From positions 1 through 23,525 of the forward strand of contig JAUCBJ010005234.1 in NCBI GenBank assembly GCA_032718475.1: a DNA stretch of 23,525 nt, read 5' to 3'. The stretch is from Nemertoderma westbladi (lineage: Eukaryota; Xenacoelomorpha; Nemertodermatida; Nemertodermatidae). Made by a program: the position numbers and the translations under genes. Below, one piece after another: positions 1-8,949 of the stretch. Numbering within the stretch: the stretch's first letter is position 1; each line of letters opens with the position of its first letter. The notes under the pieces were generated by a model, which was not told the DNA's origin, did not search any database, and was given only the letters and a program-made list of their open reading frames with translations.

Positions 1-1499
1 AATTTTTCGAATTTGACAACATTTACATTGATTTGAGGGTATAAAATAGGAAATTTTGCGATTATATCGACCATCATCAAGAAAAAACGTAAAACACGTA
101 AAAACGAAAAAAATACCAAAATTCAAGGCGAAATATTTTTTTACTGTTTATCAATATAGGCTATCCTTGGTATCATTGTAATCAGCCTTAAATGCACATT
201 CCAATGAGGTAGTTCTACGCCATAAACATAGAACGCTTCTCATACAATAAGCATTAAAAGCTACCTGTATCCCAATTGTAACGTCCGACACTTTTTTTTT
301 ACATTTTTTCTCAATTACTTCTCTATTGTTTGGCAAACCATATCGAAATTAAAATGACTCAATGCCGACGTAAGATGGCGTCTCTTGTGCCATTTACAGC
401 AATCCAGGCTACCATAAAGGCTGTGATTTCAGTGAATGAAGTTTGTAATGTCCGACACATTGTAACGTCCGACACTATTATTATTTAATGTATTTAAAGT
501 CTAAATTGCAGTGTATAGTGTAAAATGCATAAATAAATAAAAATAGGTTTCAATAATTGCGATTTTCGACTCAAAATTCACCCCTTAGTATTTTGATGAT
601 ATATTTGGCAATTTTTGATGAAATTTGAAATGGTTTTCAGATTCGGAATCTGCAGATGAAGGCGGTTCTAATGATATCTAGAGTACATTCTAAAGACGAC
701 AAATAATGCCGACAGAGGTGGCTAAATATTGCTCATTTTTATGTAACGTCCAACACGTAACGTCCGACACCATTCCGCACAACTTTGAATTGCAAATGTC
801 GGCTTCAAAAGATCTGCAGTGCAATTTAGAAAACCTTTTCGAAAAATAGAATAGTTGAGCTACATTTTGAGCCCAAAAATATTAACATACCATTCTTCGG
901 CATTAATTGCAATCAAAAGTAAAATATGTACAATAAAAAGTGTCCTATTTTTGTAACGTCCGACACCTTTTTAAAAGTCAACTGTTTAAGAAGAATAACG
1001 TTTCCCAATGCAGAGTATTTGCGATATTCTGAAAGATTAATAAATTGTCTCATTTATTCAACGCAATCTGATGTCAAAAATTCAAGTATTTTCGTAAATT
1101 TAAAGAAAAACATTCAAAAATCGAGAATGTCCGTAACGTCCGACACCGTGGAATTGCCCATATATTAAATTTTTCAAAATAATTAATTACCGTAACTATT
1201 TAATGAATACGGAAAAAATCATTAATTTAAAAAAAATTGATATTTGCATTGGAAAATATAGGAAAATCTGTATTTAGAAATATAAATGAAATTGAAAATC
1301 AAATATCGTATATTTCGCATATTTCATCCTTGAATAATACTGTATTTTATTCAAGAATTGTAACATTACTAAACGGCATATTACTGCACCACCACCAGAA
1401 CTCTACCACCACCAGAAGACTATTTATTATGTTACTTAGCAACGGAGTGTATATCTGAAAATTTAATACAGTGGGAAATTTAAAAAACTAAAATAGTTG
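1..1499. other. AT-rich DNA without a recognisable gene
   Basis: Apart from the seven 14-mers, I see only short AT-rich reading frames with no recognisable domain. A small CCACCACCAGAA-type duplication lies near 1387-1415. No splice-site-bounded exon could be supported. Confidence 0.6.
278..1146 (+). repeat. Dispersed 14-bp motif, seven copies
   Basis: The motif GTAACGTCCGACAC, or a one-base variant, starts at 278, 445 (T for C at base 5), 462, 743 (A for G at base 10), 757, 953 and 1133. Two pairs are close together (445/462 and 743/757, the latter directly abutting). The other gaps are 167, 281, 196 and 180 bp, so this is not a tandem array. The DNA between copies is AT-rich and the copies share no obvious flanking homology. 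Repeated short motifs of this kind are known as transposase-binding subterminal repeats in some DNA transposons and as transcription-factor sites, but nothing here identifies a binding protein. The copies themselves are certain; their function is unknown. Confidence 0.85.
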
Positions 1500-1725
1500 G
1501 TAGGCCTACACATACTGACACAACTGGTCGGGGCGGCTAATCTGTTACGGGACCCTGGAGCCACGAAGGCAATGGGAGGCCCCGCGGAATATCGCGAACT
1601 GAAAATACTTGTACGGACCCAGCCCATCGTCACGCTGAAAGGACGTCCGCACGACCTGTGCGGTTGGTCTGCAACCACTCAGAGGAGGTGGTTCGCCTGC
1701 GGTGCGAGGACTCCATTTAAATTCA
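1500..1725. other. GC-rich island of unknown nature
   Basis: Base composition changes sharply from AT-rich to GC-rich between about 1500 and 1725 and then reverts. The island opens with the palindrome GTAGGCCTAC (1500-1509). It is open on both strands, and neither translation resembles a family I recognise. It does not match 5S rRNA or a tRNA by eye. It could be an exon or an unrelated repeat fragment. Confidence 0.4.
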
Positions 1726-1815
1726 TTTCATTTTTTATAAAACTTATTATTTTCTGTTCTGTGGGATTTGGGATTGATTTAATCACATGGATATTTTTGT
1801 GTATTATTCAGTTAC

Positions 1816-2310
1816 TTAACCCTATAACCACTGCGGGGGGGGGGGGGGGGGGTTGGGGATCGGCCCCTTCCTAGTTTTTAATTGCTGTATCTATGCAACC
1901 ACATTATGCACAAACGGCGTTGCAAATAGATTTCAACTTTTCGATGTGGGTGCCACCTCAAAATTTGGTCCCCAGCAGAAATTTTTTTGAAATTTACGAA
2001 TTTTACAAGGTCATTTGTGAGTTGGTAATTCTTCATGTTGGGGCTTTTTTTATTGCTTCTGATTCGTATGGAGCACTCTACTACTCTATGTAAGTATGTA
2101 AGGGAAGTGGTACTTTACGTCTTTTTTGGTGCACTAAAATTAGGGCGTGGCACTTCAAATTTTCAAAATTGCAATATTTGTTAAATACTCCGAAGTTTTG
2201 ATTTCAACGCATTTTTATGGGTTTTCTCGCCCGCTTAATCGATTGAAAGTAACATATAAGACTCAATTCTTAGTGGTACATAAATTTTGGTGCACCAAAA
2301 TTACGGCGTG
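1816..2310 (+). mobile_element. TTAA-ended DNA element, truncated copy C
   Basis: TTAA at 1816-1819 is followed by CCCTATAACC, an 18-base G-run (1835-1852) and a degenerate GGGG/CCCC hairpin (1855-1867). This is the same terminal layout as the ends at 18238 and 21984. Downstream lie three degenerate units with a period near 162 bp, centred at 1966, 2128 and 2289. The last is built on the palindrome TTTTGGTGCACCAAAA. The copy stops where the non-LTR fragment begins (about 2315), so its other end is missing. No transposase is encoded. TTAA target sites and CCY-starting ends are typical of the piggyBac superfamily; that assignment is inferred. Confidence 0.5.
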
Positions 2311-2314
2311 ACAA

Positions 2315-2847
2315 GTAGGCTTACTTCTGTCTGAGTCTGTACTCCCAGATATTCCCATTGGTGATATCTCCTTTGCAGAAGTGAAGGCTGCTGCAAAGAG
2401 CATTAAGACCAATCGTGCCAGTGGAGTAGATGGTTTTCCCCCTGAGGTCTTTAACATACCTGAGTGTTTAAAGCTCATCTATCCCATCATACAGTAGTAG
2501 ACATGTACCGAACAACAAGAGTCCCACAAGAAATGAAAACAAATAAGTTGGTGCCAGTTCCCAAAAAGGGGACACTCTGTGGTTCTTTTCGTGGAATCTC
2601 ATTGATCTCGATTGCTGCAAAGTTATAGAATAGGATTCTATTAAATCGCATCAGGGATCCCATTGAGAGACTGCTCCGTGGAAATCAGAATGGGTTCCGT
2701 AAATGTCGTGGGACCATGGAGCCCATTTTGGCACTTAGAAGGATAATTGAAGAGTTATCAAAAAAGAAAGACAGGCATCTGGCTGTTATCTTTGTTGACT
2801 TCTTCAAGGCCTTTGATTCAGTCTCTCGCTCACATATGTTCAAAGTT
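2315..2847 (+). pseudogene. Non-LTR retrotransposon reverse transcriptase fragment (copy 1)
   Basis: Conceptual translation gives the N-terminal half of a reverse transcriptase domain of a LINE-type retrotransposon. In order: a fingers segment (KTNRASGVDGFPPEVF), a segment containing RGISLISIAAKL, a QNGFRK segment, and palm motif A FVDFFKAFDSV with its catalytic aspartate. It is about 93% identical by eye to the copy at 20581-20889 over the shared stretch. It is broken: a 5-bp insertion near 2491-2497 creates two consecutive TAG stops and a frameshift, a TAG lies at 2626-2628 where the other copy has a tyrosine codon, and 6 bp are missing near 2570. Homology ends at about 2847, before motif C, so it is 3'-truncated. 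The family resembles RTE-like elements common in invertebrates; clade assignment is tentative. Confidence 0.9.
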
Positions 2848-3170
2848 ATTAAAAAAGTTGTTAAAAGTATTATATACTATTCTGGAACATAAATACAATA
2901 AAAAATTTAATGTTCTAGAACATTAGCTAGTTTTTTTTATTTTAACATAGCTAGTAAATTAAAATAAAATATTTTTAAGTAAATTTCTTAATACTTTTAA
3001 ATGAATATTGATTCGAGTTTTTATGGGTTTATTCTTTTTTTCTTTTTATGTTTTTTTTTGAGTTTTGAGTTTTTTTAATAAAATTTGTATTTTGAGTTTT
3101 ATCACAAAAAATGCTCACACACGGGCTGTACTACAGTAAAGTATTATTACTGCAGTGCCTAAATTCGTCA
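2848..3170. other. AT-rich spacer with TTCNNGAA palindromes
   Basis: No gene is visible. Two heat-shock-element-like half palindromes occur, TTCTGGAA (2880-2887) and TTCTAGAA (2913-2920, within TGTTCTAGAACATTAGCTAG). A related sequence recurs at 20289-20311 upstream of the second RT fragment. The rest is T-rich. Confidence 0.55.
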
Positions 3171-3283
3171 TAAGATGAGTTTCAGAAAACCCAATAATAG
3201 AAAGAGATTTGCAAATGCTTCCGGTGACAAACAGCAACACTTGCTAAACATGAAAGACAGACAAAACACGAAAAGAGGCTCAC

Positions 3284-3356
3284 TATTCCGCACCACAACC
3301 ACCAATGGCTCCATATTACGCCCCACAACCACCAATGGCTCCCTATTCCGCCCCAT
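3284..3356 (+). repeat. 30-bp direct repeat, 2.4 units
   Basis: Two full units (3284-3313, 3314-3343) and a partial third (3344-3356) share the core CCACAACCACCAATGGCTCC. One plus frame reads as a proline-rich repeat (APQPPMAPYYAPQPPMAPY) ending at a TAA. A different frame starts at an ATG at 3175, so a frameshifted gag-like remnant is possible but unproven. Confidence 0.7.
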
Positions 3357-3568
3357 AATCGGCTTCAAATATATCAAACTCAGTTGTCCTGTCCATATTC
3401 ATAATAATTATTATAACAATTAGTTGAATTATAATAACTAGTTATCTAGGTCTACAAGTAACAATTCCTTGTTCTGACTTAATATTAATTAAATGACGAT
3501 ATAGTTATACGATATATTTGCTTCAGGTTTTATAACCGTATATCACATTCTGGGACAGGCGATAATCT

Positions 3569-3715
3569 CCGCCCATGTGAAGTTTCCCAGGATTCCCATT
3601 CCCAGCGCAAAAAAAAAAACACATCGAAAAGGAATTTGGCCCATTCACTATCATTAGGCAACTTTCGTATTTTCGACCATCTTCCCACACAGTCTGGGAA
3701 ACTTCAGATGGGGGG
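3569..3715. repeat. 22-bp inverted repeat flanking 103 bp
   Basis: The arm at 3569-3590 (ending GAAGTTTCCCAG) pairs with the arm at 3694-3715 (starting CTGGGAAACTTC) at 20 of 22 positions. The spacer contains a poly-A run and no gene. It could be the ends of a very small MITE or a hairpin; no target-site duplication is evident. Confidence 0.7.
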
Positions 3716-3789
3716 TATTTAGGTATTCACGTGCTGCGCGATGTCATCTTTTTTTGAGGGGGATGGTCTGTTGATCTTTCGGTCGGACG

Positions 3790-5669
3790 GTGAGTGAGAA
3801 GGTGGGTAGGTGGGAAGATGGGAATGTGGGAATGCGGGAAGGTGGATGGGAAGGTGGGAATGTAGGAAGATAGGAATGTGGGAATATGGGAAGGTGGATG
3901 GGAATGTGGGAAGATGGGAAGATGGGAATGTGGGAAGATGGGAATGTGGGAAGATGGGAATGTGTGAAGATGGCAATGTGGGAAGGTGGATGGGATTGTA
4001 GGGAGATGGGAATGTGGGAAGGTGGATGGAAATGTGGGAATATGGGAAGGTGGATGGGAATGTGGGAAGGTGTGTGGGAATGTAGGAAGATGGGAATGTG
4101 GGAAGATAGGAATGTGGGAAGATATGAATATGGGAAGATGGGAATGTGGGAAGGTGGATGGGAATGTAGAAAGATGGGAATGTGGGAAGGTGGGTGGGAA
4201 TGTGGGAAGGTGGATGGGAATGAGGAATACGGGAATGTGGGAAGATGGGAATGTGGGAAGATGGAATTGTGGGAAGGTAGATGGGAATGTGGGAAGTTGG
4301 GCGGGAATGAGGAATACGGGAATGTGGGAAGATGGGAATGTGGGAAGGTGGATGGGAATGTAGGAAGATGGGAATATGGGAAGGTGGATGGGAATGTGGG
4401 AAGGTGGGAATGTAGGAAGATGGGAATGTAGGATGATGGGAATGTGGGAAGATAGGAATGTGGGAAGATGGGAATGTGGGAAGGTGGATGGGAATGTAGG
4501 AAGATGGGAATGTGGGAACGTGGGTGGCAATGTGGGAAGGTGGGTGGGAATGTGGGAAGGTGGGAATGTAGGACGACGGGAATGTAGGAAGATGGGAATG
4601 ATAGAATATAGGAATGTGGCAAGATGGGAATGTGGGAAGGTGGATGGGAATGAAGGAAGATGGGAATGATGGAAGGTGGGTGGGAATGTGGGAAGGTGGG
4701 TGGAAATGTGGGAAGGTGGGTGGAAATGAGGAATACGGGAATGTGGGAAGATGGGAATGTGGGAAGGTGGATGTGAATGTATGAAGATGGGAATGTGGGA
4801 AGGTGTTTGGCAATGCGGGAAGGTGGGAAGGTGGATGGGAATGTGGGAAGGTGGGAATGTAAGAAGATGGGAATGATGGAAGGTGGGTGGGAATGTGGGA
4901 AGGTGGGTGGAAATGAGGAATACGGGAATGTGGGAAGATGGGAATGTGGGAAGGTGGATGTGAATGTATGAAGATGGGAATGTGGGAAGGTGTTTGGGAA
5001 TGTGGGAAGGTGGGAAGGTGGATGGGAATGTGGGAAGGTGGGAATGTAGGAAGATGGGAATGTAGGAGGATGGTAATGTGGGAAGATAGGAATGTGGGAA
5101 GATGGGAATGTGGGAAGGTGGATGGGAATGTAGGAAGGTGGGAATGTGGAAAGGTGGATGGGAATGTGGGAAGGTGGGTGGGAAGGTGGGTGGGAATGAG
5201 AAATACGGGAATGTGGGAAGATGGGAATTTGGGAAGATGGGAAGGTGGATGGGAATGTGGGGAGGTCAGAATGTGGGAAGGTGGATGGGAATGTGGGAAG
5301 ATGGGAAGGTGGATGGGAATGTGGGGAGATGGGAAGGTGGATGGGAATGTGGGTGGGAATGAGGAAGATGAGAATGTGGCAAGATGGGAATGTGGAAAGA
5401 TGGGAATGTGGGAAGGTGGATGGGAATGTAGGAAGATGGGAATGTGGGAAAGTGGTTGGGAATGTATGAAGATGGGAAGGTGGATGGGAATGTGGGAAGA
5501 TGGTAATATGGATGAGAATATGGGAAGGTGGATGGGAATGTAGGATGATGGGAATGTGGGGAGGTGGATGGGAATGTGGGATGGTGGCTGGGTGGGAAGA
5601 TGGGAAGGTTCATGGGATTGTATGAAGATGGGCAGGTGGGAAGATTGATAGGAATGTGGGAAGATGTGA
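3790..5669 (+). repeat. 1.9-kb G-rich minisatellite
   Basis: The array is made of roughly 10-bp units of the form GGGAAKRTGG (GGGAATGTGG, GGGAAGATGG, GGGAAGGTGG), interspersed with a GGTGGAT variant. The plus strand is almost free of C. A higher-order pattern is visible: TGAGGAATAC and a near copy mark positions 4221, 4308, 4727, 4914 and 5197, and the segments around 4727 and 4914 are nearly identical over about 187 bp. Stop codons are rare in several frames on both strands because of composition. The long Ser-His-Pro-rich minus-strand and Gly-Trp-Glu-rich plus-strand frames (up to 364 codons) are therefore judged artefacts. GGG runs separated by five bases are quadruplex-compatible. Confidence 0.97.
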
Positions 5670-5681
5670 ATAACAATGTAT

Positions 5682-6000
5682 ATTGTTTGGATAGAAAAGC
5701 CCGTTGCTGTAACCTGCTCTTTTCCCTCAATGGGTAGGTAAAAACAACGTTTATTGTTTTGTTTAGAAAAGCCCGCCTCTGTAACCTACTCATTTCGTTA
5801 AATTGGTAGATAACAACACAACAACGTTTATTGTTTTGGTTAGAAATGCCCGCTGCTGCGACCTGCTCCTTTCTTTCAATTGGTAGGTAAAAACAAAGTT
5901 TATTGTTTTGTTTAGAAAAGCCGCCTCTGTAAACTTCTCCTCTCCTTCAATTGGTAGATAAAAACGTTTATTGTTTTGGTTAGAAAAGCCTGCACCTGTA
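5682..6000 (+). repeat. 72-bp tandem repeat, about 4.5 units
   Basis: Units contain ATTGTTTKG..TAGAAAAGCC, then CTGTAACCTGCTC, then CAATTGGTAGGTAAAAAC. The ATTGTTT anchor starts at 5682, 5753, 5830, 5902 and 5970, giving spacings of 71, 77, 72 and 68 bp. The array directly follows the G-rich minisatellite but is unrelated in sequence. It is non-coding as far as can be seen. Confidence 0.9.
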
Positions 6001-6571
6001 ACTGTGTTTCTCAGTTTGTGTTTCTCAATGTTAATGTTCCGAATGATAATAGCACAGAATCAGTACGTAATTGATACCACAATACAGAATGACAGCAGTA
6101 AATCAGTAATAAATATTGGTTGGCGACGGTCGTAAACTATGACTGGTCTGCAACTCTGTGATTGATCAACTGACCGGTAAATCAGTAATACAGAATAATA
6201 TATGATTGATACACACAGATATTGGTTTCACCTCTTACTGTACTTGGCCTTCTGTACCCAGTGGATGCTTTCCTATCTCTGATCACGTGCTTCCCTGTCT
6301 GCTATTAGCTTATATACTAATTGTCACTTTGGCACTCCCTGTGAGTGTTTCCCCCTGCCGCTAGCCTCTACTAGCTGTGTTCTCACTCCGAGGTGGTTTG
6401 ACCTCTCACCTCTCTCTGTGGCTTTAGGGCTTCTGTCGCCCCCCCCCCCCCCCCAAAGTTGGTTATGAGGCGAGATTATCATTGGTAATCTCGTATCACC
6501 AAATATATAGGTAAAGTGCCACTGGTCCCATTTTCGGGTGGATAATGCAAGGGAATTGAATCCGCTCACAC
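5995..6571 (-). mobile_element. Possible 3' LTR of the minus-strand retroelement
   Basis: Read on the minus strand, a purine run GGGGGGAG (about 6572-6579) is followed by TGTGAGCGGATTC. That is the layout of a polypurine tract followed by an LTR starting with TG. Further on are a TATA-like TAGTATATAAGC (about 6310-6321) and a possible end at ...GTTACA (about 5995). A 16-base C-run interrupts the segment at 6439-6454, and a perfect 8-bp-stem hairpin lies at 6471-6493. No matching second LTR was found upstream of the gag-protease frame, so this is only a suggestion. Confidence 0.25.
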
Positions 6572-6580
6572 TCCCCCCAT

Positions 6581-6605
6581 GCTATCTTCCCGGTGAGAAG
6601 ATAGC
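6581..6605. repeat. Perfect 9-bp stem hairpin
   Basis: GCTATCTTC (6581-6589) pairs perfectly with GAAGATAGC (6597-6605) around a 7-base loop. It lies next to the putative polypurine tract. A second hairpin, CGAGATTA/TAATCTCG, is 100 bp away at 6471-6493. Confidence 0.8.
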
Positions 6606-6824
6606 ATCAACCTCACTCTAATCTTCCTCACAGACCTCGCTGTCCCTTACTCTCTCTACGGCCCCTTGGGACTCTTCCTGCTCGCTCCCCATGCTTGAAT
6701 TGCAATCATCTCACTTCCTCACGCGCCAACACTATAGTATAATCACTAATATATCACTATAGTACTTACATTGGTTATATATTTATATTGATTAATTATC
6801 TACATACGTACATACTAATTGCAC
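6606..6824. other. Non-coding spacer
   Basis: No gene or repeat is recognised. The left part is C/T-rich, the right part AT-rich. Confidence 0.5.
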
Positions 6825-7289
6825 TTAATTATTTGCACTTAGGAGTTCGTATTTGCCTTCCAGATTGATGGTTGGTCTCCTTTTGGTATCCTTGCCAACT
6901 CCCCTGAGGAAATCCCCATAGGCCCTCAAATATGCTACCAACTTCTTCCACCTCTTGTAGGGTGTATCCACCTCTCTGTCCACTAGGTGTTGGCTATCGT
7001 AGTGCACCGACTCGCCCTTCGGCCCCGGGTGGTCTACAAGACACTCAAAGGCCACCTTAAAGGCTATCCTGTGATTTAGAGGTGCTCCTGATAGCAGAAA
7101 CGCCATCGACTCTCTTCCGATAGCCTCGGCCATGAATAGGTTTAATAAACCTATCATTATCCAATCCTCCTGTAAGATATATCTCTTCTGATATATCTTT
7201 ATCGCTCCCCTTCGGATCTGATATATCTCCTGTTTCCCTGGCCTCGCTCCCCATTTCAGCGAGTTCGCCAGTTCTGCTCCGTACTTCTC
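6825..7289 (-). CDS. Unassigned ORF, possible retroelement remnant
   Basis: The frame is open for 154 codons, from just after a TGA (7290-7292) to a stop at 6825-6827. An internal ATG at 7155-7157 would give 110 residues. Composition looks protein-like (for example TPYKRWKKLVAYLRAYGDFL, mixed charged and hydrophobic residues), but I recognise no domain, signal peptide or membrane helix. It lies on the same strand and downstream of the BEL/Pao gag-protease remnant, and just upstream of the possible 3' LTR, so it may be part of that element. It may equally be a chance frame. No splice evidence was seen. Confidence 0.3.
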   Translation of the reverse strand, partial: EKYGAELANSLKWGARPGKQEIYQIRRGAIKIYQKRYILQEDWIMIGLLNLFMAEAIGRESMAFLLSGAPLNHRIAFKVAFECLVDHPGPKGESVHYDSQHLVDREVDTPYKRWKKLVAYLRAYGDFLRGVGKDTKRRPTINLEGKYELLSANN

Positions 7290-7301
7290 TCAGATTTGCC
7301 A

Positions 7302-7468
7302 CAGTCCATCGGCTTGTGGCAGACAAGCCCCATGAGCTGGCCCATCGCCACTGCTCTCCAATGTCCTGTGCCCGCTCCGTGCTCCTCCTGGAACTTGCCC
7401 CAGTCCATCGGCTTGTGGCAGACAAGGCCCATGAGCTGGCCCATCCCCACTGCTCCACAATGTCCTGT
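7302..7468. repeat. Two 68-bp direct repeats, 99-bp period
   Basis: 7302-7369 and 7401-7468 match at 64 of 68 positions (both start CAGTCCATCGGCTTGTGGCA). The 99-bp period equals 33 codons, so overlapping frames on both strands stay open across both copies. No product is recognised. Confidence 0.9.
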
Positions 7469-7594
7469 TCTCTACCACCCCAAAGTGCCAATTTTCCTTA
7501 GTCTTATTTTATTTTTCTATGTTCCCCCCCTGTCTGTGCTATCATCCTATCTACCTTCCTACTTCCTTCTTACTATGTACCCTACTACTACTAT

Positions 7595-8030
7595 GGTATG
7601 CCTACATACCCTTTACTTTCTTACTACGTGGCACTCTCAGTGCCTACAACTTCTAACTTCTATGGTACTATGTACCCTAATACTGCTACTATGGTATACC
7701 TACATACCAAACCCTTCACTCTCTTACTACGTGGCGCTTTCGGTGCCCACAACCCCTCTGCTACTACTTCTATGGGATACCTACATACCATAACCTCTAC
7801 TCTCTTACTACGTGGGGCTTTCGGTGCCCACAACCCCTCTGCTACTACTTCTATGGTATACCTGCATACCATACCCTTCACACTCTTACTACGAGGCGCT
7901 TTCGGTGTCCACAACCCCTCTGCTACTACTTCTATGCTATACCTACATACCATACCCTCTACTCTCTTACTACGTGGCGCTTTCGGTGCCCACAACCTCT
8001 AACTTCTACGGTACTATGTACCCTACTACT
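7595..8030. repeat. 81-bp minisatellite, four units plus divergent flanks
   Basis: The anchor GTGGCGCTTTCGGTGCCCAC (with variants) starts at 7731, 7812, 7893 and 7974, exactly 81 bp apart. A divergent unit lies at 7628, 103 bp upstream. Each unit contains CTCTGCTACTACTTCTATGG and CTACATACCATACCC. Because 81 is a multiple of three, a 27-residue repeat stays open on the minus strand (VCRYxIEVVAEGLWxPKAPR) and another on the plus strand. No known domain matches, so coding is unproven. Confidence 0.92.
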
Positions 8031-8249
8031 ATGTAGTACCTACTACTATCACTTTCTACTATCTTACTACCTATTTTATTATTTTATTATTTTCTTGTTT
8101 TATTTTATATTTTTATTTTTATGTGTGAGAAGGGCGTCTCGCCCTCATTCCCACCCCCTCAGTCCAACATATTGGACGACTCAACAACCTAAGGGCCATT
8201 CTTCCAGCAGGCAACTATCCCACTGCCCCCCTATAGGTCCTCTTAATCT

Positions 8250-8913
8250 TCACCCCACTCTTCTTCTCAATTCCAACTCTTTTGGAATTGACCTTCCCTT
8301 CTCCTTCACCCTTAAGTCGGGTCTTTCCGTCATGTTACTGATCTCCTTGTGGTTGTCCCCTTGCGGCAAAGTGCCACCCTTCATCTTGTCGTCGTTTGGC
8401 GGTAGAATGGCGCCCCTCATGTCATTCTTACTGGTACATGCCACCTCTGCTGGCCTCCCCCTTAATATGTGCGCCGGCATTAAAGCCCTCCGATGACCCC
8501 CGGTCATCCTTCGGTACACGTAATGGCTTACCATTTAATGCCCCTTCGCACTCTGCCACCCCCTTATGCGTGTACATCACGCCCTCTCCCACTTTCCGGC
8601 CTCCTTTGTCACGTTTCATCATGGGCTTCTCTTCCCCTGGTCTAATCTTCCCAAATCCTCTCCCTTTCCACCTTGTCTTCTTACTCGACCTCCTCCCCAC
8701 CGATATTGCTCTCAACCAGACCGGTGTCTGTTCCGGACATCTCTCCAGACACCTCACCGTCCACTCTTCTCCATCCCCATACTGATACACCCGATTCTCG
8801 TCCGCCCACTCTCTCGTTGTTGTTTCTCTTCCTGACTCATCTGTCGGCGGTGTTTCTCTGTCCTCCACCCTTTCACCACACTCCACTATGCGTGGTTCCA
8901 GATCCGAACCCAT
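8250..8913 (-). other. Open minus-strand frames, unassigned
   Basis: Two overlapping frames (8428-8913, 161 codons; 8250-8534, 94 codons) follow the protease part of the BEL/Pao remnant on the same strand. They are rich in Arg, Lys, Glu and Gly and show no reverse transcriptase, RNase H or integrase motif that I can see. If they belong to the element, they have decayed or represent an unusual downstream region. Plus-strand frames here are equally long, so coding on either strand is doubtful. Confidence 0.25.
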
Positions 8914-8949
8914 CCCCGACTCCTGGTTTTCTTCCTCGGCCTGCTTCTC

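Noticed and set aside
151-336. 61-codon minus-strand ORF containing the 14-mer (VSDVT)
   Set aside because: It is short, lacks homology, and the motif recurs outside any consistent frame.
278-1146. CRISPR-like array of the 14-mer
   Set aside because: Repeats are too short, spacing is irregular (14-281 bp), there is no leader or cas gene, and the context is eukaryotic.
1497-1874. 125-codon ORF over the GC-rich island
   Set aside because: It runs into the poly-G tract and the TTAA element, has no recognised domain, and the opposite strand is equally open.
3719-5543. Long Ser-His-Pro and Gly-Trp-Glu repeat proteins
   Set aside because: Frames are open on both strands and in several registers because of repeat composition; there is no start context, domain or splice evidence.
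6120-6136. TTGGCGACGGTCG as an LTR primer-binding site
   Set aside because: It loosely resembles TGGCGACC-type sites but lies on the plus strand with no LTR end or gag downstream in that orientation.
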